From Meconema thalassinum (taxonomy: Eukaryota; Arthropoda; Insecta; Orthoptera; Tettigoniidae): a DNA stretch of 64,000 bases. Below the pieces are notes generated by a model, which worked only from the letters and a program-made list of their open reading frames with translations, did not search any database and had not been told where the DNA came from. The translations under genes were made by a program, and so were the position numbers. The DNA is taken from positions 188,236,813 to 188,300,812 of the forward strand of contig OX336397.1 of the NCBI GenBank assembly GCA_946902985.2, read 5' to 3'. Of this stretch, positions 1 to 11,405 are shown piece by piece; the stretch's first letter is position 1; every line of letters starts with the position of its first letter.

Positions 1-516
1 TTAGTAACAATAGTACCTTCGCCTTGCTTTGCAACGTTGCCATACGTCACTTAGTAACAATAGTACCTTCGCCTTGCTTTGCAACGTTGCCATACGTCAC
101 TTAGTAACAATAGTACCTTCGCCTTGCTTTGCAACGTTGCTATACGTCACTTAGTAACAATAGTACCTTCGCCTTGCTTTGCAACGTTGCCATACGTCAC
201 TTAGTAACAATAGTACCTTCGCCTTGCTTTGCAACGTTGCCATACGTCACTTAGTAACAATAGTACCTTCGCCTTGCTTTGCAACGTTGCCATACGTCAC
301 TTAGTAACAATAGTACCTTCGCCTTGCTTTGCAACGTTGCCATACGTCACTTAGTAACAATAGTACCTTCGCCTTGATTTGCAACGTTGCCATACGTCAC
401 TTAGTAACAATAGTACCTTCGCCTTGCTTTGCAACGTTGCCATACGTCACTTAGTAACAATAGTACCTTCGCCTTGCTTTGCAACGTTGCCATACGTCAC
501 TTAGTAACAATAGTAC
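1..516. repeat. 50-bp tandem satellite, about 10.3 copies
   Basis: Ten head-to-tail copies of an exactly 50-bp unit (starting ttagtaacaatagtacc) fill the left edge, followed by a 16-base partial copy. Only two single-base differences were seen, at about 141 and 377. The array has no spacers and no coding capacity. It enters from outside the window, so its full length is unknown. Its homogeneity points to recent expansion or ongoing conversion. Confidence 0.97.
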
Positions 517-578
517 ATGGTTATATTGGTTTTTAATGTTTTAATTCATAAACAAATAATATATGTGACAACAATTTC

Positions 579-599
579 GGGGGGGGGCGCCCCCCCCCC
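579..599. other. G9-CG-C10 perfect GC palindrome
   Basis: Nine G are followed by CG and ten C, giving a self-complementary tract that could form a very stable hairpin. It lies in AT-rich DNA between the 50-bp satellite and the decayed LINE. Function is unknown. Homopolymer miscounting during assembly is possible here. Confidence 0.85.
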
Positions 600-699
600 T
601 TATATACGCCCCTGCCATATCTCCTTTGCTTACCGTATCTTCCTTCTTATTTCTGCATGTGTACTCCTGTAAAGATCTTCATCTCGGTTTTTACAGAGC

Positions 700-2064
700 C
701 TCCTCTTTTCCATCAATTGTATTATCTCATCAGTCATCCAAGTTTTTTATGCACTGTTTTACCAACTTTCAGCATCTCTTGACTTGTATGCTGGAGTAGT
801 CCCTTGAAGGATTTTCTCTCTTCTTTACAGAGCTATTCATTGATTCGTTCTGTAATTTGTTCTCTCACTATAGGATCTTGAAGTTGTGAGATGCATAGCA
901 TATCCTTATTTTGTTTTCATAATATTTTCTTAAGCTTTATTTCGAATCTAGCCACAAGTGGATTGTGGTCTGATGCCACATCTGCTCCCGGATAAGTTTT
1001 CACTGCCTTGATGGCATTCCTGTAGCGTTTATTGATTAGGATGTAATCTAATTGATTCCGGATAATGTTGTTAACGTTATCTCCAGGTGCTTTTCAGGTG
1101 TACAATCTTCTTTCTGGTAGCTTATAGAAAGTGTTTGTAACAACTAAATCATTGTCCTCACAATACTGTGCCAGGATTTATCCCCGTTCATTTCGTGATC
1201 CCAAACCAAAATCTCCTATTTAGTCACCATCACGTCCCTTGCCAATTTTGGCGTTGAAATCGCCCATGATGATTCTGATGTCTGTAGATTTTGTGGTACT
1301 CAATACTTGCTCAATTTCTTTATAGAAATGCTGCAACTCTGCTTCACTCTTGTCAGCAGTTGGAGCATAGACTTGTATAATGTTAACTTTTGCTCTTTTT
1401 GTTTGTAATTGTAAAGCGATTACCCTGTCGGAGACTGACAAAAAACTTGTCACACACTGGCTCGTGATTTTGTCAACAATAATAGCAACTCCATTCCAGT
1501 GATAATTATCATCATTACTAGAGTAATATATCTTCATTTTGTTGCGATGCATTTCACCTGAGCTAGGCCATCTTGTTTCACTTAGTCCCAATATGTTTAT
1601 CTTGAGTCGCTGCATTTCTTTGATCTCGTTCTGCAACTTTCCTGACTGATATAATGATTTCGCATTCCACGTACCTATATTGATATTTCTCATAGCTCTT
1701 TTCGTCGTATTCCCTCCCGGAGATCCGAATGAGGGAATTGAATATCCGGAACATTTTACTTTGAAACCAGCCATGATGGTTTTTCCCGGGGATGTCTCTC
1801 AAGATCTTTAATGAAGTGGTTTCCCGTTGCCTTCTCCATTCTATGCCGTTGACCAAGATGATTTGCTTCATCCGCCATTAGGGGCCATTTCTCAGCCCAA
1901 GGACAAGAGAGTGCCCTGACCTCAATTCGCTCATCCACCCTCAGAAGAGGCTGTTTGCGACATTGAGTGGGGCCACTTATACCGGTGGCCACTCGGACCC
2001 CTTTTAGTCGCCTCTTACGACAGGCAGAGGTTACCGAGGGCGTTATTCTACCGACCCCACCCAC
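700..2064 (-). pseudogene. Decayed APE-type LINE, endonuclease part
   Basis: Read on the minus strand, the frame from 1774 to 1220 encodes the N-terminal endonuclease domain of a non-LTR retrotransposon. Motifs in order are NIGTWNAKSL, LGLSETRW (catalytic Glu), QVYAPTAD and IIMGDFNAKIG (catalytic Asp/Asn). After an in-frame stop at about 1220 the same homology continues with NQLDYILINKRYRN and SDHNPLVARF (catalytic Asp-His), then several more stops to about 730. The part upstream of 1774 (to 2064) resembles the 5' leader of such elements. The RT half is absent and the copy ends near the GC palindrome, so it is dead and truncated. This endonuclease type is usual in RTE-like LINEs of arthropods; the clade is not proven here. 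Confidence 0.85.
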
Positions 2065-2285
2065 AGGGTCTGGGGAGTAAGCACCAGGTTAGGTTCGTGT
2101 TTGTATGGAAAGCCTTATTAACAAAATGGCTGCAGAGATTAAGTATCAACGACATCACGAAAGACACTGAATGTTTACCTGGCGAGCTTATGGGCAAATG
2201 TCTGGGAATAAAGTGTTTTGTGTTGGTGCATGGCATTTAAAATAAGACTTGGAAATGAGATGCTATCGTTTTCCAAATTTTCGTA

Positions 2286-2500
2286 TTGTCGCTTATATTT
2301 ATAAAATATGCATCCCGATATTTACTTGACTTATATAGGTCTGGTAAAGATCCCGATACACACCCAAATTTGGGCATTCTAGCTGATATTTGTAAAATAT
2401 GTATTTCATCTTTACTTCACCTATATACGATGTATGGTAAAGATGGCGATACACGTCGGAAATTTGGCATTTTACCTTATGTTTATGAAATACTACCTAT
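2286..2500 (+). repeat. Degenerate tandem repeat, units of about 115 bp
   Basis: About two units share the blocks ataaaatatg, tatataggt/tatacgat, ggtaaagat and cgatacac. The same blocks recur at about 11160-11405. No gene was recognised. The open frame across 2286-2573 is low-complexity translation of these repeats. Confidence 0.6.
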
Positions 2501-2811
2501 TATTTGTACCCTGCGTTGCCCAGGAGGTGTCTTTATATGTTATAGACAGATACATGGTAATATAAAATATTAATTTTGCTCCTCAACTCTGATGTTACTC
2601 AAGTGCAATATTAACTCACTGTAGACCTAGTCCAAAAGTACTGTGGTGTGCAATAACGTAGCAGAGCAAGCAACAATAGTAGAAAGGAATGTTAATACAC
2701 AATTCTTCGAGAACTCAGTCTCACAATTACTTTCCTGGTAGTGTTTATTTTTGATTTAATGGGGTAATTAAGACGTCTTATAGCAGTGTTCATAAGGTTA
2801 TCACTATTATT

Positions 2812-3146
2812 AGCCTACTTTTGATTTTTGCAAATAATGAAAGTAGACTTATTAGATATACACAGGGCTAAAGTAATGTTTGTGTGTCTGTATGTCTGCC
2901 CCCACCCCTTATCAATTCGAAGACTGTGAAACCGAATTCAACGAAATTTGGTACAAAGGTAGCAAGTAGGTAGTTAGTACGTTTGATTTTTAATCATCAT
3001 AAAGTATATAATATTGATGTAGACACTTACTGGCTAATTATCAATTTAAAAGAAAACAAAAAAATTCATTGTGGTGGAGGTGATTGCTTTAGGGGTGAGG
3101 ACAAACTGCTATTAGTACACCCATATATTTTAGAGAAAGTAGGCTT
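2812..3146 (+). repeat. Short hairpin-ended repeat element with GTCT/GTGT microsatellite
   Basis: The element starts with a near-palindrome (2812-2849, arms agcctactttt / aatgaaagtagact), followed by attagat, cacaggg, a GTGT/GTCT-rich tract and ccccttatcaattcgaa. It then runs into the conserved block gaacgaaatttggtac seen in the 57-61 kb arrays. It ends with gagaaagtaggct at about 3134-3146, the inverse of its start. It is the shortest of about six related copies in the window. It encodes nothing. The module order recalls non-autonomous Helentron/DINE-like or MINE repeats, by analogy only. Confidence 0.65.
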
Positions 3147-3194
3147 ATATTCCAGCAACACTCTCCACTATCATTTCATTTCATCTGTCATTCA

Positions 3195-3345
3195 TTTAAT
3201 CATTGCCCCAGAGAAGTGCGTCAGGCCTCGGCAGCCGGCACAGTTCATATCCTTGCCGCTAGATGGGGGCTTCATTCATTCCATTCCTGACCCGGTCAGA
3301 GACTGGAAGCAGGCTGTGGATTTTCATTTCAGGCTTATATGTTCA
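3195..3345 (+). repeat. SINE-like dispersed repeat fragment
   Basis: A relatively GC-rich island (block ccgctagatgggggcttc and the following acccggtc tract) sits immediately right of the hairpin element in AT-rich DNA. Its composition and sharp borders suggest an interspersed short element. No second copy was found in the window, so this is weakly supported. Confidence 0.4.
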
Positions 3346-3349
3346 TTCT

Positions 3350-4305
3350 AATGTTGCAATCACCTTCTTGATAGGAAATCATATTTAAATTATTCAATGG
3401 TTGGAAGATTAAGTCATCATTGTGGAGTCAAATATACTTATGATTTTCAACCTCGCACAAAATACCTGAATTATGAGAAATGACTTATTCCTGTACATAG
3501 CTCAGTGTGTACTATAGCAGCACATTACGGACAGTATTGATGTAAAAATACAGTACACATACATTATATAATCCACATCCAGTTAGAGTAAATTAAGCAG
3601 CGTATAATCCCACTATAATATCAAATATGATGCTTAGATTCTGAACACATTGGACTTCCTTAGTCTCTAAAGTATTTCGTAAGATAAGAAATAAATTCAG
3701 TATACTCCCTTCTTACTAATCTCTAAAATGCTATACCTGAATCCAGAGTGATTAGAACTCATGACAATATAACATTAGGCTATTCAATAACTTTTGTCAG
3801 TAAGCACTCAAATGGCTAATATTTGTACATAAACATAGGAAAACAATTGTGAACGAATAGAATCGAACTAAATAATGTCCGCTATTCGTATGGCAAAGTA
3901 TCATTGCTTACTGTTTGGTCCTTACCACCCGAAAATAATCTCATAATAATATATATTCGAACTTTAATTTGGTAATTAAGATGTAACCAACTAAATTCAT
4001 AATTTAACATCCGGTTCCATTACAAATTAGCATACAGTAATCATAAAGCAGGACAATTATCAATGACAATATAACCCGAATACCAAAGGCAAACACAACT
4101 TAACAGAGTGTATAACACTTCAGTTCTAGTAGATATTGCATTCAATATACTGCGCGTGATACTTTCGTCATAAGGTAAAATTGAAAATCTTCCGTGTCAG
4201 CAGCGTCTTCATGAGTGTAAAATTAGACCCAAAATGTCACATAGGTTTCGGAGACCTAAAGACTAAATATTAAATAAAATTATACATAAAATGCAGAAAT
4301 CAATT
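3350..4305. other. AT-rich stretch, no gene seen
   Basis: No reading frame of note, RNA gene or strong repeat was recognised. Composition is AT-rich and intergenic or intronic in character. Confidence 0.6.
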
Positions 4306-4309
4306 AGAC

Positions 4310-4625
4310 GACCAGGTGTGTTAGTGTGAAACTTGGTAATTGTTTTCCGTGGTTTCCCACTTCTACTTGAAGCAAATCTCGGTCACGAAAACCAAGATTA
4401 AGCGCCGAGGGGACCCGAAGCGCTGACCACGCTGGCCAATTGGCTGGGCAGCGGTCGATTGGTTGGCCTTGGCCCTTCATGGGCTGTAGTGCCAGGGGTA
4501 ATTTATTATTCTCGAAGCAAATACCGTGATAGTTCCTAACTGATGGCCATCCCTTCCAATCGTTATTTGAATTACAAATACACACACTACCACAGCCATC
4601 ACAGTAACACATGTTATCAGAAACA
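4310..4625 (-). mobile_element. Short interspersed repeat, copy 1
   Basis: The reverse complement of about 4310-4500 matches 23398-23560 on the plus strand. Shared blocks include ctggcactacagcccatgaa, gctgcccagcca, ggtcagcgcttcgg and ttttcgtgaccg. The part toward 4610 resembles the end of the repeat at 53960-54060. It looks like a SINE family member, but no clear pol III boxes were identified in this copy. Confidence 0.65.
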
Positions 4626-4646
4626 AGTAGTCCCGTGAAGAACTAG

Positions 4647-5619
4647 ACAGCCTATTTTCATATATCCTACTAATGCAAATTGCCTCTATCAACATACTAA
4701 ATTTCAGTTTGATTGCTGTAATAGATTCGTAGATATTGAGAACGGTCTAAATATTTCGAAAGGTCGCCATGTTGGACTTTTATATATGTAGGGCTTAGAG
4801 TTATGTACTGTTACATGAAGATTATTGTATACGTGTAGTACTCAAACTTCAATCACATGATTAGGACACAAGAAGTAAGAACGAGATATTTAAATTTCGC
4901 TCAGCCGCCATCTTGTGGTTATGGAAACAATTGAAATAAATTAGATGCCAGTGGATTAACATTTGTATAAGGATTTACTGTACCAAGTTTCACTGCACTT
5001 GGATGGTTAAATTGCGAGAAACGACCATGTGAATATTTATACTTCGCGTCGCCATCAAGTTGGATTTGTGATCACCAGGTTATTGAAAGTCCTATAGGTG
5101 AACTTATGTTCATAACCCATATGAACATAAAAAATAGTGTGATTGCTTTAGTAGATTCGTAGATATTGAGAACAGTCTAAATATTCCGGATGGTCGCCAT
5201 GTTGGATTGTTATATGTATTGGCCATAGTCATGTACCTTTAAAGGAAAATTATTGCCTAGGTTCATTATTCAAACTTTCACTTCGATCGCATGATTACGA
5301 CAGAAGAAATGAAAACTTAATTTATAAATTCGCACAACCGCCATCTTGACGTTATGTAAACAATTGAACTAAATTACATACCAGTGCATTACAATGTGTA
5401 TAAACATTTGCTGTACCAAGCTTCATTGCGTTTGGATAATTAAATCGCGAGAAAAGTCTATTTAAAACTTTCAACTTCGCTTGGCTGCCATGTTCGTTTT
5501 GTAGTTGATCGGTTTTAAAAGTCTCATCGATGAACTTCCAGTAGTGACCTTTATCTCCGTGCAAAATTTCAGGGTGATACCGCTAATAGTTTCAGAGATA
5601 TAGAATGCCGGTGGAATAT
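4647..5619 (-). repeat. Tandem-unit repeat element, left part
   Basis: Two units at 430-bp spacing begin gattgct at 4711 and 5141 and carry tagatattgagaac and gtcgccatgttgga. A further unit begins at about 5325 (cgcacaaccgccatcttga) and runs to 5619, where the LINE at 5620-9951 is inserted. The same unit resumes at 9957. The element is minus-oriented, since its microsatellite and hairpin end lies at 10370-10475. A hairpin-like arm (agcctattttc) at about 4648 may be its other end. Confidence 0.7.
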
Positions 5620-5832
5620 AGGTAAGATGGCGGCTGAGTAAGAGTGGCGTGTTGTTCAGCTCCCGAACTTTGTGTATTATTTTGTGTACTAATCTGAATA
5701 TTTTGCAACTACAGCAAAGAAAAGTCTTCCTTTTAATTACTTTGACAAACTGAGTGTGCGTTGCTTAATCAGTGTACCTTCATTTATCCGTGTAATCGTT
5801 ATTTACTGAGGTGAGCTGTGTCACCAAGAAAC

Positions 5833-6690
5833 ATGCCGACCTGCGCCTTCTGTGACAAGGAGCTGGGGAAGAAGAAGGTACAGTGTGTAGCGTGTGAAAA
5901 GTGGACCCATACGAAGTGCATGGAAGAAAGAAATGGCGAGTGTTGTGTGAAAGCTGCGCCGAGTTATTCATTGGAGAATATCGTAAAACTCCTATTAGAA
6001 ATGCAGGCAGAAATCAGGGAGATGAAGCAACAACAACAATCTCGGGAGCAGGACCTCACAAAATCTCTGAACTTTTGCCATGAGGGAGTAGATGAAAATG
6101 CGAAGAGTATCAAGCAGCACGATACTCATCTGAAGGAAATCACGCAGCAGGTTCTATCCCTACAACAAGAGAACACTGATCTCAGGGCCCGTGTGAAGAC
6201 ATTGGAGACTCGCCTCTCGGATGGAGAGCAGTATTCACGCCGTAACACTGTGGAGATATTTGGGGTCCCTGAAACTAAAAATGAAGACGTGCTCGAGACC
6301 GTTAAAGCCGTTGGCAGGGCAATGGACATGAACATTGACAATCTGATGGTGGACGCATGTCATCGCTTGCCTAAGCGACCAGATCAGCTTCATGGTGGAA
6401 TCATCGTGAAATTTGTCCGGCGGTTCGACAAGGAAGACTTCATGTTTCGAAGGCGTGTGAAGCGTAACCTGTCCACCAAGCACATGGGGCTTTCTGGAGA
6501 CAACATAATCTACATAAATGAAAGTCTGTCACCTGAGAAGAAGAAACTGCTGGCTCTATCGCGGAACTTCAAGAGGGAACACGGCTACAAGTTCTTATGG
6601 GTACGTAACGGTGTGATAAAACTCAGGAAGAGTGAGGGGTCAAATATTTATATTATAAATGACAGTAATGATCTCAGGAAGCTATCATAA
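5833..6690 (+). CDS. LINE ORF1 protein, PHD-like finger plus coiled coil
   Basis: The product is 285 residues from the ATG at 5833. A GTG lies 15 bases upstream in frame, but the ATG is followed directly by the finger, so it is the better start. Cys4, Cys7, Cys18, Cys21, His26 and Cys29 form a PHD-type zinc site. Residues about 45-134 are a heptad-rich coiled coil. About 135-205 (starting RRNTVEIFGVPE) resembles an RRM-like fold, and about 220-280 (INESLSPEKKKLL onward) resembles the C-terminal domain shared by LINE ORF1 proteins and FP-type proteins. Known ORF1 proteins of this type bind element RNA as oligomers. The last Cys pair of the PHD finger appears in another frame (CESC at about 5945), suggesting two compensating indels. 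Confidence 0.85.
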   Translation: MPTCAFCDKELGKKKVQCVACEKWTHTKCMEERNGECCVKAAPSYSLENIVKLLLEMQAEIREMKQQQQSREQDLTKSLNFCHEGVDENAKSIKQHDTHLKEITQQVLSLQQENTDLRARVKTLETRLSDGEQYSRRNTVEIFGVPETKNEDVLETVKAVGRAMDMNIDNLMVDACHRLPKRPDQLHGGIIVKFVRRFDKEDFMFRRRVKRNLSTKHMGLSGDNIIYINESLSPEKKKLLALSRNFKREHGYKFLWVRNGVIKLRKSEGSNIYIINDSNDLRKLS

Positions 6691-6895
6691 TTCGTGACAA
6701 CCCGTAAGGTCTCATTTGAATTACCTTGTAAGGTCTATAGTGATTGTACACTGAGAGTACTGGAGGGTCACTGTCAGATTATTTCTGGACAGTTTCTTGA
6801 ACCTTTCTCTTCCCTTGCCCCATTGTTTCGCCTAACGGAAATCCCTACTAATGGCCTAGCCTCACTGCAGGTGCCTCTCTTCTCATTTAAGTAAA

Positions 6896-9744
6896 ATGTC
6901 TTCTTATAAATCGCTAAATTTATATTATCAAAATTGTAGGGGTTTGAGAACTAAAACTACTCAGTTTTATACAAATATGACCAGCGAGAGCTACGGTATA
7001 GTGGTTTTAACAGAATCATGGCTTATTTCGTCAATCTATTCGTCTGAACTCTTTGATGAGAGGTATGCTGTATTTAGAAATGATCGTGACGAAAATATAA
7101 CCGGCAAGAGGCTAGGAGGGGGTGTAGTCCTCGCTGTCCATAACAAGTATAAAGCTGTGGAGATTGACCTGGGTCTGGAAACGGAAGTCCTTTGTGTGAA
7201 ACTCTTCATAGACAACTATTTTACCATAGTTATCTGTTCTGTTTACTTTCCGCCGGAGTCGAAGGCAGAGAAATACGAGGAATTTTACACAAGTATAGAA
7301 TCGAACTCATAAGCAACAATCCTGTTCTTATTTTGGGAGACTTTAACATTCCAGAAATAACCCCAACATTTGATTTAAAAACAGGATCTCGGCTTTCTAC
7401 CTCCTTAAATAATTTTATAAATATGATGAACTTGAAAAGTTTTAATAATATCGTGAATGTGAATAATAGAACACTTGATCTAGTACTGTCCACCATCTCC
7501 TCTATTGCTGTCAATAGAGAGGAACAACCCCTTGTACCGGAAGACAATAATCATCCCCCCTTAAACATTAATGTACGATACTGGCAGAGAGAAGTTAGAC
7601 ACAATATTCACCAAACTCATACATACAATTTTAAAAAGGCTAATTTCGAACAACTTTATACAAAATTACAAGAAGTGGATTGGAGTGTTCTCTCGCAATT
7701 TTCCCATGTAGACGAGGCGGTAGATAATTTTTATTCCCGTTTCTATCAGGCTCTGGATTCTAGTGTACCTGTAAGCACTAGTAAGAGGACCAAACTGTAT
7801 CCATGCTGGTTTAATTTTGATATAATAAAAAACATCCGAAGAAAATCTTACCATCGAAAGAAAATGCGTAGGGAACAGGCCAACAAGGACTTTCATTGCG
7901 AAAAGTTTAAAGAACTCAGGAAAATTCTAAAACGTGATATTCAATCCGCCTACCGGCAATACGTACGTAATGTCGAAAATGCAATCGGAGAGGACACGAA
8001 TCGCCTCTGGGCATTTATTCGACACAAGAAACGATCCCCGGCAATACCCGTAATGAAAATTAATGGGGAAATATTAGAAAATGATAAGCAGATAGTCAAC
8101 GGTTTTGCTGATTATTTTTCGTCAGTTTATTCCAAGGAATGCGCCAAGTATGACAATTTAGGTGCAAGTGACCAGGACATACACCCATTGCTTGATGTGC
8201 TGGATTCTAAACAGATTAGTATTTCTGATGTTAAGAATGCGATACTAAAAATAAATCAAAAGAAAGCCGCTGGCCCAGACCTAATTCCTCCATACATAAT
8301 CAAAGGCTGTGCAGAGGTGCTGGCCTATCCTTTAACTATAATATTTAATATAGCCATTCAAACTGGTACTTTTCCCAGTCGTTGGAAAATTACCAGGGTA
8401 AGTCCCATACATAAGTCTGGACATAAGTCTGATTTTGATAATTACAGACCCGTGGCGATACTGTCAGCCATTGCAAAGCTCTTTGAACAATTGTTATATC
8501 AGCATATATTTCAGCACGTACAGTACATTATAAGTGACTTTCAACATGGGTTCATGCCTAAAAGATCAACAGTAACTAATCTAATGGAGTTTACTCACAA
8601 AGTATCAGCAGCAATGGACAAAGGAAGTCAAGTTGATGTAATTTATACAGATTATGCGAAGGCATTCGATAAGGTAGATCACGATATCCTCTTAAATAAG
8701 TTAGCATATTATGGCTTCTCCTACAATTTGCTGAAGTTGTTCACCTCATATCTCAGTGAACGAAAACAGTTTGTTGCTTGCAATGGATGTGAGTCCTATT
8801 CATACTATGCCCGATCAGGCGTCCCACAAGGTTCAAACCTAGGCCCTCTATTATTCTTACCGCTTATCAATGATCTTGCAAGGTGTATTAAATATTCAAA
8901 CGTGTTGTTATTCGCGGACGATGTTAAAATTTTTAGAAATATTCAGACAGAGCAGGACTGTCAACTACTACAAGAAGATCTCAATAATGTGGCATCCTGG
9001 AGTAAATTAAATCGCTTGAACCTTAACATAAAGAAATGCTCAGTTATGAAGTTTACTAGAAACAAATTCCAGGTGATGTTTCGGTACCGGATATTGGATG
9101 CGTATCTCACTATTAACAATTCTATCAAAGACCTAGGAGTGCATTTTGATTCAAAGCTAACATTTTCATTGCACACTCATGAAATGGTAGCTAGTGCTTA
9201 TAAAATGCTAGGCTTTATAAGAAGAAATCCTAAAGATTTCGTCAACCCAAAAAGTATAAAATTATTGTTCAATTATTTTGTTAGAAGCAGATTAGAATAT
9301 GCATCCAGCATCTGGAATCCCTGGTACTTGAACCACATTAGTGAAATTGAAATGGTTCAGAATAAATTCCTAAGATATCTGCAGTATAAAATGACGGGTA
9401 TTTATCCGAAATATGATAGCTATGGAAATCTTCTAAGTTACCTGAATTATACATCTCTGGCTAACAGACGAAAAATTGCAATTCTTGTTTTTGTCTTCAA
9501 AGTATTCAATAACCTTTTGTATAGTCCGTATTTAATATCAGAGTTTAATTTACGTGTCCCACCTCCATCAACTCGACCTAAGTTTGTTACATTTTACTGC
9601 CCAAGAACTAGAACTGAACAGCATAAACATTCCCCAATAATAAGTGCTATTCAATTATACAATGAACATTCAATAGCAAACAACCTCGACTTATTCAGTT
9701 ACACATATAGTTCCTTTGTTTCTGCCTGCTGTGCGATCACATGA
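6896..9744 (+). pseudogene. LINE ORF2, endonuclease-reverse transcriptase, frameshifted
   Basis: The endonuclease begins at ATG 6896 (LYYQNCRGLRTK, VVLTESWL) and stops at about 7312. The protein continues in the neighbouring frame from about 7300 with PVLILGDFNIPE, then an atypical NNHPPL in place of the usual SDH motif. The RT follows: KKAAGPDLIPP (about 8260), FQHGFMPKRS, IYTDYAKAFDKVDH (8641-8682, motif A), SGVPQGSNLGPLLF (motif B) and LLFADDV (FADD at 8911-8922, motif C). A C-terminal region (VQNKFLRYLQYK) ends at the stop at 9744. One single-base shift separates the two halves. ORF2 proteins of this type nick target DNA and prime reverse transcription. Apart from the shift, no stop interrupts the RT. 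Confidence 0.9.
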
Positions 9745-9951
9745 ACTCGTACATTCCACCTACCAATTACCTGCACAGTATTATTATATTTTCGTATTTA
9801 GTTGTAGAATTAATTTGCATTACAATCTCAGCATTATGTCTGTCAATTATATTATAATTTGATAGAATTGTGTAACCAAATGTACATGTGTTTCTTTTTA
9901 TTAGGCATATGCCTGTTAGAAGCACAATAAATCCAAATAAATAAATAAATA

Positions 9952-10475
9952 AATATTTCGCACAGCCGCCATATTGAGGTTAAGTAAACAATTGAACGAA
10001 GTTAGATGTCGGTGCATTACAATGTATATAATTATATACTGTACCAAGTTTCATTGCGTTTGGTTGGTTTAATCGCGAGAAACGTCTATTTAAAAGTCGC
10101 AACTTCGCTTGGGCGCTATGTTGGTTTTGTAGTTACCAGGTTTTCAAAGGTCACATAAGTGAACTTCTAGTAGTTTTCTTTATCACCATTGAAAATTCCG
10201 GGGTGATATCGGTAATAGTTTCGGAGATATTGAATGCTGGTGAAATATTTCTCACAGCCGCCATGTTGGATTGGTGAGACGTAACAAAATTTGAAGGGCA
10301 CGTCGGGGTCGCCTGGAACAGTGCTATGAACTTACCGAGTTTCATTGAAATCGCTCCAGCCGTTTAGATTTTATTAGGGGGGGGGGACACACGAATCACA
10401 CACACACGCAGAGACAGACACACGGGCAAAAGGTGATCTCGTAAGCCTATTTGTTTTTTTCAATAATGAAAATCG
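9952..10475 (-). repeat. Tandem-unit repeat element, right part with hairpin end
   Basis: The repeat interrupted at 5619 continues here (cgcacagccgccatattgag), with one more ~300-bp unit to about 10250 (ctcacagccgccatgttgga). It then shows, in reverse orientation, the block cgctccagccgtttag, a G-run, a CA/CAGA-rich microsatellite at about 10388-10425 and a hairpin at about 10445-10475 (arms taagcctatt / aatcggct). This is the leading end of the same hairpin-microsatellite family as at 2812 and 59747. Confidence 0.7.
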
Positions 10476-11097
10476 GCTAAAAATCCATACACACTCAAAT
10501 TCATGGGATATATGAGCAAAATATTGCAAAGCTTCTAAATTAATCAACAACAGAATCATTTAAGCTCATTTGAACTTAATACTATGTTTATTGATGATAT
10601 CTCCAGTTGTTGTAACGTTACGCCACATGCAGGGTTAGCCAATTCAATTACTTCAATTAATTACAATTCCCTACTACGACCCCTGTTAATAACTTTTAAA
10701 CAAAAACTTATTCAGATTTTTATGGCGTGGTTTTGATAGAGAATGGATTGCCATAGCCTCTTACAGGGATAGATGGAAACCCTTTTGTCACGTCTTGAGC
10801 TACTCTTGCCGTGGAGAAAGTGGAGTGGCATGGCCACTTACAGATATAGATGGAAATATGGTGGTCACGTCTTGAGCTACTGGTGCCATGGAAACGACCG
10901 GCCTTGCCATTCTTTCGTCAGTTTATATTCTGACTTTATTAGCCTTGCTCGAGTGCAAAAAGTCCGAAATCAGAAGAATGAGAAAGACTATCCAAAATTC
11001 ATGTGGCCAGCGGTTTCTTCTGGGTCTTGAACTATGTGCATGCAAAATTTTGCTGAGGAGTGGTGGAACGGTGTATATTTGTTTAGAGAACAAATCC
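10476..11097. other. No gene recognised
   Basis: Short overlapping frames exist but show no known domain. A ~75-bp near-duplication (blocks tggaaa, gtcacgtcttgagctact) is visible at about 10770-10890. Confidence 0.5.
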
Positions 11098-11131
11098 ACA
11101 TACATACATACATACATACATACATACATAC
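11098..11131. repeat. (CATA)n microsatellite
   Basis: About eight uninterrupted tetranucleotide units, followed by cagacagac. Confidence 0.95.
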
Positions 11132-11159
11132 AGACAGACTTACACTTTTATGTATATGA

Positions 11160-11405
11160 TGTATCCCCAGGTCTGGTTTAGATGGCGATGCTCATCGACA
11201 TTCTGGTATGTTAGCTTATATTTTTAAAATATGTATGCCCATCTTTAACATAAAGGATGTATGATATGGATCCCGATTCACGTGCAAATTCTTTCAATTT
11301 ACAGTAACACTTAGAAATGACATGTGTATCAGGATCTTTACTAGATATCCTATATAGTTCAAGTAAAGATGGGGATACATATGTTTTAAATATTAGGCAA
11401 TTGTA
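11160..11405 (+). repeat. Second copy of the 2.29-kb degenerate repeat
   Basis: Blocks tttttaaaatatgtatgcc, atcccgattcacg and gtaaagatggggatacata match those at 2286-2500, in similar spacing. Confidence 0.5.

Larger units (their letters stand above)
5620..9951 (+). mobile_element. Nearly complete LINE (Jockey/CR1-like), 4.3 kb
   Basis: This is a two-ORF non-LTR retrotransposon with a 5' leader, ORF1 (PHD-like finger, coiled coil, RRM/FP-like) and ORF2 (APE endonuclease plus RT). A 3' UTR ends in an aataaa-containing tail of aaat repeats at about 9925-9951. A 5-base target duplication, aatat, is seen at 5615-5619 and 9952-9956. Removing the element rejoins a tandem-repeat unit, which independently fixes the borders. 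ORF2 carries a frameshift, so this copy is not autonomous as read. The superfamily is inferred from ORF1 architecture and RT motifs. Confidence 0.9.

Noticed and set aside
1..516. CRISPR-like regular repeat
   Set aside because: The copies are directly adjacent with no spacers, and the context is eukaryotic; it is a satellite.
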